Positions 24,346 to 37,165 are shown, numbered from the stretch's first letter. The stretch: DNA of 64,000 nucleotides from Pomphorhynchus laevis (GCA_012934845.2 WNNJ02001540.1:62001-126000); one strand, 5' to 3'. Notes: generated by a model from the letters alone, not told the origin. Numbers and translations: made by a program.

Positions 24346-25650
24346 TAATTATTTAATTAATTATTAAATTATTATCAAAAACTCAATAACTACGTAACGC
24401 CAATTTTATTTTTCAGAAATAAACTTGTCATTATATAAATTATTTACATTAAACAATCCTATTGCCAAAACCCAACTTTATTAAAAGTTTGAGAAATAAA
24501 GTTGTCATTATTTAAACGAAAAAAAAACAAATTTATTAAAAGTTTGACATTACAAATTTACTCTAATGAGTTTCTTAATAACACTTTGTGACAGTGAACA
24601 AATTTAAAACAAAATTTTGTTAGAACAAACTCTAAAAAATGCAAATTTCTAGATTTATGGAAAATAAATTTTTCTATCAAAATTTATTTAATATAATTTT
24701 TGAATAATTGATTTATAATTTATAAATTAATAAATATTTATATTAATATTTATAAATATTTGTTGTTTTATAATAGTACGCATTGCCAGTTTTATGTTTT
24801 TGATATGAATCTTTCATTTTGCATGTAGTGTTTGACTAATCATTCAATACTCAGGTATTTAATGATTAGTCAAACACTATAAATAATTCAGATAAAATTT
24901 TCTTTCAATATTTAAAATCCATAACTTTTTAATAAACAAATATCCAAGTAAATATTAAACAAATATTGATATTAAATATTAAAATTAAAAGATAATATTA
25001 AATATTAAAAGATTTTTGTATGATCATTTGCAATATTTTGTAGGAAATAAATTTCGAAAAAGATTTTGTATTATAATATTGTATTATAATTTATAATAAT
25101 TTTTGTAATATAATATTATATATTGTATTATAATTTCAATTTAAAACAAATTCGTATAATACCGCATAAATCGTAGATGCTTTGGAAAAAACAGGCCTTT
25201 CTAAAAGTGAATTTTAATATTCAAAATAAAATGGAATATAATAATATAAAATATTAAAGAATAATGATTTAATATACTAATTTATGTATTTATATAGTAT
25301 TAAAATAAATATATTAATATAATTAAAAGAATTTATTATAAGTAATAATCGTCTAATTAATGATAAATAATGAGTCATTATTATAAATAATGACTCATTA
25401 TAATGAGTCATTTAATCAATATTATATGAGTTTAAGGAAATTAATTTATTTCCTGAAATTGTCAAAATTGGGTTGTCGATGCAATTTGGTGTATACAAAT
25501 ACATTCATAAAAATTAAAGCATCACCTTTATGACGTTGTGAACCACTTGTTACAAAATATTAGTAAATACAAATTACTTTTATTAAAAAATAATTAATTA
25601 TATCTAATTAATAATTAATTATTATTTATGTAATAATTACGCATATTTAC
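24346..25650. other. AT-rich spacer 3' of RhoGAP exon, no gene seen
   Basis: The sequence is very AT-rich. I looked on the minus strand for the next RhoGAP exon, which should start in phase 0 and complete the domain, and found none convincing. A pair of GACTCATTATAATGAGTC-like palindromes lies near 25365-25410 and an inverted TGTTTGACTAATCATT/AATGATTAGTCAAACA pair at about 24829-24874. Confidence 0.5.
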
Positions 25651-25817
25651 AATTGATTTGCCTGTTTCACTGACTCGGTCCATCGAATTTTTATGAATAG
25701 CGTTTAGTAAATGTAAACAGCTGTGTAAAGCTGTGCGGTTAGATGGTGGTAGCAGAAATACTAATAATCGAAGAATTTGTATCCTTTGCTGTTTAAAAAA
25801 ATCTAAATTCAAAATGT
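25651..25817 (-). CDS. RhoGAP gene exon: LLPPSNR helix region
   Basis: This exon follows the acceptor TCTAAATTTAG and ends at ATT|GTAAAT. Two leading bases complete the codon left by the exon at 26976. It then reads 55 open codons: FFKQQRIQILRLLVFLLPPS, NRTALHSCLHLLNAIHK and NSMDRVSETGK. This is the RhoGAP stretch in which LLPPxNR starts a helix that normally leads to an N-K-M box. The pattern is closest, from memory, to ARHGAP19-type domains. Any following exon is not visible before the LINE block, so the domain end is missing. Confidence 0.8.
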
Positions 25818-26975
25818 CTAAATTTAGATTCAAAAATCTAAATCTAAATGTAAAATAATCAGATAAGCTCAGCTTGCGACAATAATTAGAAACACAATGC
25901 CAACATGACATGTGATAGCCAATTGTGAATATAATGTTATCGTAGAAATATTATCTTAGGATTTCACGTTCCTAAAAAATTAACATCTATAAAAAAGCTC
26001 TTTTGTACGTACAACATTATATTTTATTCACGAAATTAACATTTTTGATTACTTCTTAAGATTATCATTAATAATTTAACGGCTTTTATTCTGATCAGCA
26101 GTAGCATCTGCTTAAGAAATATCACAATTTTGGAAAATTGAAAAATGTTCTAACTTTTTATAAAACATTTGCATTTGACAAATGTAAGCAAACATGCGCT
26201 TTAATGTAACGAGAATCATCAAGTATTCACTGATATCATATTATACAACCACGACTTAAAAATATAATCAAAACATTTGAGAAAATTATGCTTAAAAGTA
26301 AAATTATAATTTAGCTTAAATTTTTGTATATTTTAAAGATTTATATCTTAAAATATATTTTTGTACATTTATATTCTAAAATATCCTGCTTTATTTCCAT
26401 TTATTTTGAATTTGAGTTTTAGAATTCGAGAAACAATACTCTAATGTAACATAAATTATTAAAATTGAGTTATTATTTCTATTACTTAAAAATAAGTAAT
26501 TTAAAATATCGATTTAATAATTCAAATAATAATCGCAACAATTGAATGTAATTTGGAAATTAAATGATTTAATTTGTAAGATAAAGAGTAATTTGATGTT
26601 TTTATATTTACTCACATAGACTGCAAAGTTAATAATTGATAATCGCTAGAGCTATTATGATCGTTTATATATTTGTTACAAAGATATAAATCACTATATT
26701 CAACTAGGTATTGTCTAGGTATTAATTAAAATTGAATTTTAATCGAATTTAAATTATTATAATTAATTTATTTTTATAATTAATAATTAGTATAACGTAA
26801 ACCATTTTAATATCCAGAATTAAATTTTAATCTAATTTTTCGTGAATTTGAAATTCAAGGAAAAATTTAATATTCAATATTGCATTTTAATTATAATTAA
26901 ATTTAAATTAATTATGTAAGCAAGCAGCTTAAATACCTGGCTAACGTTAAATAATTACAAGTAAAATAAAAATAC

Positions 26976-27120
26976 CACTTGACAGTAAAAACGCAGGCTG
27001 CACATCTCTTGGTATAATTTCACAAATAGATAGTAAATCCTTCAATATTCCAGCTACTTCATGCACACTGTTTTCTGACGTAAATATCAGCTTGCCGCTG
27101 TCAATTATACTTTCTTTTAG
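26976..27120 (-). CDS. RhoGAP gene exon: VHEVAGILK region
   Basis: From the acceptor GTCTTTTAG to the donor AGTG|GTATTT, 48 codons plus one base. It reads LKESIIDSGKLIF, then SENSVHEVAGILKDLLS, then IIPRDVQPAFLLSS. This matches the central RhoGAP pattern (D-G ... H-x-V-A-x-L-L-K ... L-P-E-P-L-I-P). The LREL-PEP part is replaced by LLSICEIIP. It starts in phase 0, matching the end of the exon at 37371 across a 10.25-kb intron, and ends in phase 1, matching 25817. Confidence 0.85.
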
Positions 27121-28779
27121 CTAAAAGACAATAATACATGTACAACAAATTCGATGTATATGCCAGTATATTTTTTGTACATTCTGGTATATAAACAAGT
27201 TATCAAATGTATGATGAATGCAAAATTGTAAAATTTTTAAATAAAATTTGAAGCATATCTTTAAAATTTAAATTTTAAAGTAATGCATTAATCTCTAAAT
27301 ACATCAATATTGAGAGAGATATTTTACTTTTTACACATCAAATAACGAATATTCTATTTTACAATGATCTTGAAGATTACACCATTTTTATCAAAAAGAA
27401 TTTAAGTTTATAATTTAATTAAAATTCAATTTAAAAATAAATTTTATTTCAAAAATTTATTTTATTATAGAACTTGAAATTTTCTTAAGAATTCCATAGT
27501 TTACATTTATATTTAAACCATTAAATAAAATTTATTGAATTAGACAATTCGGCGTAAAACAATTTGAGAGTTTAATCGATCATAATTATCTTGAAACAAT
27601 TTATTTCCTAATTAATTGTAAATAACTTCAAGGTAACTGAAATTAGTTAGAGGAATGAAAATCACTAAAAAATTAATTAATTAATTTTATTTATTTTAAA
27701 ATTTATTTAAAAATATCTATTTATTTTTTTGATAGTTTTGTATATTTAGAGGACCGAATGAATGAGTTTTATTTCAAAAATTACAATATTTCGATAGCTC
27801 TTATTATCATCTTCAGTAAAATTACAAACAGTTTATTAAACACAAAGCATAGTTGCAGACTATAAACAATGTTTGATAAACATTATTTATCAAACACATA
27901 GTTGAACATTTATACAAAATACTCGAAATTTGTAACAAAGGAAAAACATTAAAGAAAACAAATTTAAAATGTAACGAAAATATCATTTAAAGGAAAATGT
28001 TAATACATAAGTACTGCATAACAAAAACGAAGCAAAGAAAACGAAGCAAATACAAAAATTTAAAATAATAGATGAAAATTAGTAGAAAAATAAAACTAAA
28101 TAAAGGAAATTGTTGAATTGTAATTGAAAAAAAAAACAAATTAAATTTTAAAACATTAAGTAAAATTGAATTTAAAATATTCGAGAAACATGTTAAAACA
28201 AAAAACAAACATCTGGAAATAAAATCAATAAAACTTAAAATTGATTGATTAAATTGATTGATAAAACTTAAAAAATTGCTTATTATAAATAAAAAATTAA
28301 ACTAAAACTAATATGGTATTTGTAAATTGAAATCAGCTTTTTTATTGGGCATAATATTAGCTACTATAAGTCTCTAGTGATACGTTTGAGTATTGCGTTT
28401 TAGGTTTATAATAGTACGCGCCTAATTGAATAATCCATTTTAGAATTTCCGACTTCATTCAATCTCGATAATACCAGTCGAGCAGCTTTGTAAAGCTGCT
28501 CGATAAAGCTGTTCAAATACTTTCCTTATTTTATAAATTGTTTTATTTTAAATTGTTTTATGTTTGTTGGGTGATACGATTTTCCAATCCTCGAAATTTA
28601 AGGATATTATCCTTAAATAAGGATAATATTATCCTTATTCTAAGCCTAGTTTCTTATATTTATTACTTAAGATTTATAAAGATACTTATTGTACACGTCC
28701 TATTGCTTTTCCTATAAGATTTCAAAATATGTTGCAACTGTATTAAAAACTAAAGTTTCTAATAACCATTTTTCTTTTA

Positions 28780-29280
28780 TTATTAGAAATACAATTCTAA
28801 AGACATTAAAATCTTAATTGCAGATGTTAACAATTTATTTACAAATATTTGATTATTAGCTACAATTGATATCGCTAGTGATATTTTAGTAACTAACAGT
28901 CCTGTAGATTGGGCTCTTAATAAAGAAGACTGATTTGTTAGTAACTAAGAGTCATATAGATTTGAATATTTATAATATTCATAGATTTTGAACTAGTCAT
29001 GGGTAATCCACTTACACCAATACTAGCAGAGATATGAGGTATTGGGAAAATAACTTTGAAGGATTTTGGTTTTGAAATTGGTACCGTTTTTTAATGTTTA
29101 ATACAAAAGAGTCTTCTATACAAGGGAGCATTGGTATAGAAACTAATAAAAAAACTATTAAACTATTTAACTTTCTTAGATGTTTGTTTTTAGTTGTAAA
29201 ATTAAAGTTTTCAAAAATGAGTGTATTACCTAAGGTTACTTCTTCGAGGCAACGAAGGTTAATACCAACGGCGGGTTAGA
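28780..29280 (+). mobile_element. PLE RT relic, canonical-Penelope type
   Basis: Scattered RT boxes remain: MGNPLTPILAEI near 28997 (the motif with MGSPLSPxLA), then a frame at 29094-29279 with IETNKKTIKLFNFL, aligning with the ExExNxxIxFLD region of PLE RTs. This is a different PLE lineage from the GVPMGGNSSP family elsewhere in the window. Very decayed; the YVDD box is not legible. Confidence 0.5.
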
Positions 29281-29329
29281 TAATGGACGAAAAGGCGGAA
29301 GAGGGTCACGGAGGCCTACTTCATTATAG

Positions 29330-30975
29330 TAGTGATGTTGGATAATCAAAGGATATTGGGAACGGTAGATGGCCGAACAAACAAACCAAGACAATGAAAA
29401 TGACTAGCAACAAATTTACAAAACATAAATCAAGTGAGAAGAACAATGGTCAACTCACCAATGACCGGATCAGTTTTTATTATCGGGTGCCCTGTGACCA
29501 GCCAGTTGTGCGGAGACAGCGAAAGAGGCATCAACATCTGAAGCGGGCTAGTCTTCACTAGAAACGTGGAATGTCATCTCGCTGTCAGAAAAGGAACCGG
29601 GATTTTTTGAAGAGATGGTTCGATTTGGTTTTGAAATAGTTGGAGTGACTTCTCTTCACTATTCTGAAACTGGAACTAAACTTTTGGATCAAGGTTGGAC
29701 CTTGAACTATTCGGGAGTTACAACGGAAAGCGACGACATGCGGGTGTAGGGATACTTACGAGTACTCGGTTTTGGTTCGTGGTAGAGAGGTTTAACTCAG
29801 TGAACGAAAGGCTGGCGTCTTGAGACTTTTAGTCAAAGAGGGAAAGAGGATAAATGTTGTGTGCTCCCAACATTATCTCAAAATACGCAGCCTTCGTGGA
29901 AGATCTTCAGGCTCTGCTCTCTAGTACTCTGACCGAAGAGTGTGCTCAGATAATCGGGGCATCACTCTTCTTAGCCAAGCTGGCAAGCTATTTGCTAGGA
30001 TTCTTGAGTTGAGGATACGGCCTATAGTTGAGGGACAGTTGCAAGATGAACAATGCGGCTTTGGTTTAGGTCGTGGAACTTCGGATCAGCTCTTTACTCT
30101 CTCAACTATATTGAAACGGTCTAGGGAGTTAGCTCAACCGGTCTACATGTGCTTTGTAGATTTGGAGAAGGCGGTTGACCGATTTCCGCGAAAGAGAAGT
30201 TATGGGAGGTACTAATAGAGTATGGAGTACCACACTATCTTCCGGTTGCAATGGCTTCTCTGTACGACCAAAGTATGAGTTGTGTTCGTGTTCTAAGTAG
30301 GAAGTCTGAATAATTTCCAGTAGGCGTTGGGCTTCGTTAGGGTTGTCCTTTGTCTCCACTTGTGTTCCTTGTTTACATGGACAAAATTTCGAGACGGGCT
30401 GCTTTTTCGGATGTCGGTCTTTAGTTCGGTTTCATCAGGCTACCATCTCTACATTTTGCAGATGACGTTGTCTTGTTTGCTTCTTGTCCTGAGGACTTAC
30501 AATTCCTATTAGATCAATTCACGATAAAATGCCAAGCGGTAGGTGTGTTGGTTAGTACCTCGAAGACTGTCTCTATGTGCTCGTCTAGGATTCAGCTGTC
30601 AATGTCAATCCGGATTGCGGAAAAGGTTCTTCCTGATGTAGAGGATTTTAAATATCTTAAAATATTGTTCTCGAGGGACGGCAGGAACATCAGGGAGATT
30701 AAAGATCAGATTTGTGCAGCTACCGCAACAATGCGTTCTTTGTACAGGTCTGTCGTGGTGAAGCAGGCGTTGAGTGTTCGGCGAAGCTTTCGGTTTGTCA
30801 TGCAATCTTCGTACCTATCTTAACCTATGGTCATGAGCTTTTGATTATGACCAAAATGATATCTCGAATACAAGCGACTGAAATGAGATTCCTTCGCGGT
30901 GTGGCCGGTCTTAGCCTTAGAGATAAGGTTAGAATGTTGTCATTCGGGATGGACTCGGAGTAAAGTCGCTGCTTC
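29330..30975 (+). mobile_element. Rex3/RTE-type LINE, internally deleted
   Basis: The endonuclease part (29551-29925) reads NVISLSEKEPGFF, FEIVGVTSLHYSETGTKLL and WTLNYSGV. At about 29935 it jumps to RT: RGITLLSQAGKLFARILELR, DEQCGFGLGRGTSDQL, CFVDLEKAVDR. It continues with LHFADDVVLFAS (~30455), VMRSLYRSVVVKQ-type thumb and LRGVAGLSLRDKVR, ending at 30960. These strings match the Rex3 family of RTE LINEs known best from fish. The second half of the endonuclease and the RT N-terminus are missing, there are multiple frame shifts, and the 3' end is cut. Confidence 0.8.
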
Positions 30976-32599
30976 TCCAATTTTTCAGCAATTGGAAAAC
31001 GTATCGCACAACGTATTATATATTATTACCTCGTATTATATAGCATAATACGAGGTAATAATACGAGGTTTGAAGATATATCACATCAAATACTTAATTT
31101 AAATAATAAGATTTATTTTGATGTAAATAATTCATTCTATCATATAAAAATGATTACCTGTCACGTATTATACAGGAGGCCTTTCTTATAAAAAGGATAA
31201 TAATTGAAATAAAACTAGTTCATTCGGTCAGGTAAAATTCATATAAATAATACAAAATAAAAAAGCACAACACAAAATAATCATTTTCAATTCCACAATT
31301 TCATTGTTTTAGTTATATTTTCTACTAATTTTCTTATATTATTTTAAATTTTTGTATTTTCTTCATTTTCTTTGTTTTATTTTTAGTTTTATATTGATAT
31401 TTTTTTAATGCATGAGGAAATTTTGCTTTTTTATACATTAGGCTTTTTATGTTTCAAAAGTGCAGCTGATTAAAATTTAAAAATAATACATGATTTTTGG
31501 TTTAATTATTAGCCAAGTAGTTTTATTTTAAATTATATTATTTATTTGAATTCCTTATTGATTTTCGTTTTAATATGTTTCTCAAATATTTTAAATTTGT
31601 TTTTTTTTCGCTTTTAAATTTAATTTGTTTTGTTTTTTAATTACAATTCCACTATTTCCTTTATTTAGTTATATTTTCTACTAATTCTCATCTATTATTT
31701 TAAGTTTTTGAGTGTTTTATTTTAAGTATTCTTTTGTTGTGCAGTATTAATATACTGACATTTTCTTTTGTAAAAGAAAATTTACATTTTATTTTGTAAA
31801 TTAGGCGCGTACTATTTTAAATCTAAAACGCAATACTCAAACGTATTTCCAGATTGTTTGTTTTTTGTTTTAACTAAAAACAAATTGAATGAAGTCGGAA
31901 ATTCTAAAATGGATTATTCAATTAGGCGCGTACTATTATAAACCTAAAACGCAATACTCAAACGTATCACTAGAGACTTATAGTAGCTAATATTATGCCC
32001 AATAAAAAAGCTGATTTCAATTTACAAATACCATATTAGTTTTAGTTTAATTTTTTATTTATAATAAGCAATTTTTTAAGTTTTATCAATCAATTTAATC
32101 AATCAATTTTAAGTTTTATTGATTTTATTTCCAGATGTTTGTTTTTTGTTTTAACATGTTTCTCGAATATTTTAAATTCAATTTTACTTAATGTTTTAAA
32201 ATTTAATTTGTTTTTTTTTTCAATTACAATTCAACAATTTCCTTTATTTAGTTTTATTTTTCTACTAATTTTCATCTATTATTTTAAATTTTTGTATTTG
32301 CTTCGTTTTCTTTGCTTCGTTTTTGTTATGCAGTACTTATGTATTAACATTTTCCTTTAAATGATATTTTCGTTACATTTTAAATTTGTTTTCTTTAATG
32401 TTTTTCCTTTGTTACAAATTTCGAGTATTTTGTATAAATGTTCAACTATGTGTTTGATAAATAATGTTTATCAAACATTGTTTATAGTCTGCAACTATGC
32501 TTTGTGTTTAATAAACTGTTTGTAATTTTTCTGGTGATGATAGCAGGAGGTAACGAAATATTGTAATGTTAGGAATAAAACTATTTTATTCGTTACTAT

Positions 32600-33059
32600 A
32601 AATTTACATTAATTAATTTATTTTAAAATTTATTAAAACAATTAGTTTATCTGAAAATTAATTAATTTTTGTTCACGCTTAATTTTTAATTTAAATAAAT
32701 TAATAAGTTAATTTATTAATTCTGGCATGCACTGGTTGGCTCAAGCCTTTAGCGAAACCATTGAATAGTACTCGTTTTAATTTCTAAAACGAAGATTGTC
32801 GTGCTATTGACAGTACTTTATTCTACAGGGTACTTGATGTAGAGTGGTTTGGGCCGGTCTACTGACGATTTATGACATTCGACTATATATTTGAAAGGCT
32901 CCCAGTACAGTAATATGCCTTTTTAGGTTGGAGAAGATTTCTTTACATTCGCAGTTCGACGATTCTTGAATTCTTAATAGTAATAATCAAGGTATATAGA
33001 GCACAATAAAGAGTAATTTTTCTTAGAAGATTTACAGTATAATAAATAGCTAAATATAT
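32600..33059. other. Spacer between inverted repeat and RTE LINE
   Basis: No gene seen. 32725-33000 is less AT-rich than its surroundings and may be an eroded element 3' end, but I can match it to nothing else in the window. Confidence 0.35.
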
Positions 33060-35225
33060 AAATTCAGAAATTTTATAAAGCCTGTCTCGGGGCCTATTTG
33101 GGGCTACCGAGCGCGTCCCCGGGTTGCGGATAAGGGTGAATCCTTCATATATGAAGGTTAGCTACGACATAAGCAAACAATCGTTTGACGAATAAGTAGA
33201 TGCGGACAATCAGTGAATGTACTATGACGGTGGTGGATTCGGTGTTGACACTCTTGATTCCTAACAATGTCATCAACCAAATATGGGCTAGCACATTAAC
33301 ATGGCGAGATGGTCCCGCCATTAAATAAGGACTTGCCCCTCGAGTGTTACGAACTCGGCTGGTATCCCAGCCTACAACAAACGTAAATGAACATGAACAC
33401 GAGAATACTATATGTGTGAAATAAGCTAACAATACTCGATCGAACCCATTTGGTGAGTCCGGCTAGACAAGCGATTTATGAGTCCCCAACCTGGAGGTCA
33501 TACCATCTTCCGAAATCATTCTTCCGAAGCTCAAAGAAGTTAAGAATTGCGACTATAAATATGCGAACACTTTTGCAACCCGCTCAAACGATCCGTTTGG
33601 ACAAAACTCTAGATATTCGTGACATTGACATATGCTGTGCAACTGAATGTCGGATTCCAGATGTTGGGTCGCTCAACGTTAGTGTCCCCGGCGGTACTCG
33701 ATACTATACGATGATCTTCTCTGGACTGACGGATGTTTCCGGTCAACGAGGTGTAGCCATATTAATACGGTCTTCTGTTATGCCCTACCTGATTGATTGG
33801 AGTCCAATTAACTATAGGATGGGTTCTGTACGACTGAGAGGCGAAAATTCAAACTGGACTGTCATCTGTGCATATGGCCCAACAAATGCTACGACTCCTG
33901 CAAACATTGAAGAATTCTATCAAAAACTTAATGATATTTTGCTGACAATTTTCCCTCACGTATTTTCTCGTGGTCGGTGGCAACTACAATGCTCAACTTA
34001 AGTCTAGTGAATTGACCGCAACCTTCGTTGGGAGACACGGTATTGGAAAAAGGGTGCGAACGGTAACAAACTCTTTGATTTGACGAGCACGCACCGTTTG
34101 ATAACTATGAACACGTGCTTTCAGCACCGGAAACGGCACCTCCTAACGTGGACATATCCTAACGGATATGTCCACGTTCGCATACGGTGTATCCTTCGCA
34201 TACGACGTAGAAAATCCATCACAAACTGCTGCTTATATTGGGGAATTGATGTTGTGACTGATTACTCACGGGTAATACTGGATACTAAAGCGACATTCAA
34301 ACCCAAGTCACCAAGGTCAAAGTTAATTCAACCGGATGTGCGACTACTAGAAAACGATTGTATCCGTAGGAAATACATTGGCAGTGTATCGTACAAGCTA
34401 AATCGAAATTTATCCCACTCTCGAATAGAAATGCAGATGTTTGTCAAATCGGTTAACGATTATCAACACAAGAATGCGCTATATTCTTCAACTCATGATA
34501 TTCTTCTTTATAGCAAAAGGCCTAGGAACAATTGGATAAGTATAGCATCTATTATGATGTCCGAACAGAGAAAGTCAGGCATGGATGCAGGAAATATCAA
34601 GGAGACGATGATTCCTACTCGCAAATTACGCGCTAGTATCTGTCATGATAAATAGATATATTGGCTAGAAATTGCAAAACAAGCCCAAAAATCAGCTAAT
34701 AATGGTAATGGGCGTAAGTTTTTCAGTCTCATAAGAAGATTCTACACAGCTAGTCACCATAGAGGAGTTACAGGCTTGTGGGATACCGATATGTCATGTA
34801 AAGTGTTCAAACGTCTGCACGGTTAGAACGCCGGAGAATTCATTTCACAAATCTCTACCGGAAGACAGACACCCGAACATACTCATATAACAATGTCATA
34901 TTTTAAAAACGTCAAGTATGCACTGTGCACACAGATGTATTGGAAATCGACGATAATCCCCAAAAAAGTAGTGAGATCAGCCAAGTAATTAGCACACTAA
35001 AATGGAGATAATCTGCGGAACTTGATCAAATTTATCTTGAATTTTTCAAGCATGGTGGTTTTGATGTTGTTGAATATCTGACGGATATGTTCCTATGCAT
35101 ATGGAATCACAATCGGGTTCCCTTATATTGTCGGACTTCGGATATAATTCTCATACTAAAAAAGGGGGACGCTTTAGTATGTTCGAATTTTAAAAACTTT
35201 AAACAGATTAGTCTCTACATGACGA
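33060..35225 (+). mobile_element. RTE-like LINE, 3' truncated
   Basis: A GC-rich leader (33075-33140) precedes an APE endonuclease (33450-34001). Its start has LRIATINMRTLL, and it continues DIDICCATECRIP, RGVAILIRSSV and VICAYGPTN. The endonuclease end and linker follow at 34080-34660 in other frames. The RT start reads AELDQIYLEFFKHGG, then ILILKKGDALVCSNF near 35160-35195, equivalent to the KKGDxxxCSNYRGIS box of RTE elements. The element stops there at ~35225 in AT-rich DNA. Losing the 3' end instead of the 5' end is unusual for a LINE and points to a later deletion. Several frame shifts. Confidence 0.75.
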
Positions 35226-36480
35226 AGTTATTTATTATTTTATTATAATTTAATAATTTTTAGTAAATTATTAATATCAATTAATATTATAATGTAATAT
35301 CAATTTTGGATCAGGACCAATAAATCACTAATATATTTTTATATTTCTCTAGGTACATCATTAAAATACTTTTTTGTTTGTGATGCTTTAATGAACTATA
35401 AATGTATATAAACAATGCTTCAATGAACTATAAAAATATATCTGATTATGCAAAAAACGCAATTTTGTTTCTAATCTTGTCCGTCGTGATTCATTGCAAA
35501 TTCGACAATGCAATAAGAACTCCGTGAACACAATCCTTCTTGTAAATACAATCTTTACTTAATGTATTAAAGGTTTGGATGAATTGATCGATACATTGCG
35601 AGTCTAATGTATCGATCATTAGATCAATACATTTGACTCGAATGTCTAATGTATTAGACATTCGAGTCTTTCGAAGTTGTTGCACCGACTTAACTTGAAG
35701 CGAGCGAACAGCATTTTTGGTTTGGTGAACGCACTGTAAATGGTTCGAATTACTGTATCGTTATCGTCGACATTATATATGCTAATGGTGAATTGTATTT
35801 ATGTAGTCTTCTGTAAATAAGATCGAACTTTTTATCTTAAAAGTGTGTCGCAATCAACTTTGCGTAGTCTATGGGGAGAAGGGGTGTAAATACATACTAG
35901 TTTTGCACATTACGTTTCAGTGAGGTATGGATAGATAAGTAAAATATATGTTCAAAGTTATGGAAGCATTAGCTTATGAAAGAAAATAATTTCAAGGCCT
36001 TAAGTTTTAATAGCGCATTCCGTACGTGAAATATCTAAACATACGATTTTTCTGAAATTTGTCAATACAAATATTTATTATCTTAAAATGCATTTTTTAT
36101 CAACTACAATGTAATTGAAGCAATAAAACACTAATTTATTGTTATATTTCGCTAGCTACATCATCAAAACACTGTTGTGTTTTGATGCAAAAATATAGCA
36201 ATGGCGTGAACTACATAAATGGATATAATTTTGCAAACCTGATTTTGTATCTAATGATTTCTTATTTTTTAAGCTAATAAAATTCTATAAACATAAAATA
36301 GTGTTTTATTGATTTCGTTCCAAATGTCCAAATTTAAAATATGGAAAAGCATGAGTTATTTTTATAGCAAAAATGTAAAATTTATTGAATGAAAATAGAA
36401 TAAACTAATAAGATGTAATAATCCGAAATAAACATGTTTTGTTTTTATTTATTCTGCTCCACAATTCCGAATTTAAAAAA
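35226..36480. other. Palindrome cluster and diverged tandem repeat
   Basis: Two nested-looking palindromes lie at 35586-35617 (12-bp arms, 8-bp loop) and 35635-35668 (16-bp arms, 2-bp centre GT). About 150 bp at 35325-35480 recurs, diverged, at 36120-36265. A minus-strand frame (35491-35685) and a neighbouring one near 35.7-35.8 kb (SAFTKPKMLFARFKLSR) look somewhat coding, but they overlap the palindromes and lack clear splice sites. I leave them unannotated. Confidence 0.4.
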
Positions 36481-36484
36481 TTAA

Positions 36485-37165
36485 AATATGCTAGTTTATT
36501 AGAAATATGGCGATGGTTCTCCTGCCGACTCCGCAAAACAAGTCGCAATTCCTCGTTGAACTGCTGCGCCAACTCGCTGCATGAGGAAACTCATTGCCTT
36601 TTTATCTCCGGTTAGCCAAGCCAATTTTTTCCAGGACTGCAAATAGCCGCTGCACTGGTGCAAACGACTCCAAAGGTTTCAATTACGACCGGAACAAACT
36701 TGTACTGCCGCTTATCTAAGACGCTATATTTGGTACACTTTACAAGTTCAGCATGATCAGTAACGGAACTTGCAGAATGTACTGCGCGCTATGTGACTGG
36801 AAGCGAGAGTGTTTGGGTATGCTAAGTTCCAAACAAGCACTCGCCCCGCCTCTTACGGCAATAACGAAGCCCCATCGGACCGCTTGCCGTCGTCTCTAGT
36901 CAAACCGACGGGATCCAGTCTGGATGGAATTCATGCAAAGGTTAAGGCTATTCTCACAATTTCATTTGCCGTTGAATGACGTACATTTCTGCCTTTTGCT
37001 TTGTTGCAATCTAGCGTTATAAAGCTCCTTTACGGCTTTACCCAGAGCTCCGTCAATATTAGCTTGGCCTTCTAAAAGAGCTCCCAATAGAGTAGCGTCT
37101 TGAGGTGAAATTGTCTGGCACCATGTTAGTTGGCATACGATGTCTCGGCAGGATAACTATCACTA
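36485..37165 (-). mobile_element. RT/nuclease-type mobile element, C-terminal part
   Basis: On the minus strand the upstream end reads QDATLLGALLEGQANIDGAL, like the RT end of a family of invertebrate and fish RT proteins. After a gap it reads LDPVGLTRDDGKRSDGASLL, GRVLVWNLAYPNTL, KFVPVVIETFGV and a final QRVGAAVQRGIATCF. From memory, that series (RPDG ... G-x-x-L-x-W-D ... F-x-P-V-x-x-E-T-x-G ... QR-x-x-x-A-x-Q-R-x-N-A) is the tail, possibly a PD-(D/E)XK-like nuclease, of those proteins. Here the aspartate of WD reads N. Frame shifts and a deletion; dead. The family name is not known to me. Confidence 0.6.

Larger units (their letters stand above)
27748..32600. mobile_element. 4.85-kb unit bounded by large inverted repeats
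   Basis: The arms 27821-28463 and 31884-32526 are both 643 bp and read as reverse complements wherever I compared them. An identical 73-residue shadow ORF occurs in each. The outer ~70 bp on each side are homologous PLE-type ends but clearly diverged. Inside are a PLE RT relic (28.8-29.28 kb) and an RTE LINE (29.3-30.97 kb). Two further, diverged copies of the arm sequence lie in tandem just inside the right arm (about 31.29-31.45 and 31.55-31.83 kb). A plausible origin is an inverted PLE dimer. No transposase seen. Confidence 0.7.

Noticed and set aside
27987-32360. Identical 73-residue hydrophobic ORFs at 27987-28208 (-) and 32139-32360 (+)
   Set aside because: They are the same AT-rich stretch in the two inverted arms. 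The residues are almost all F, L, I, N and Y from T-rich DNA, with no domain or start context, so this is repeat identity and not a conserved protein.
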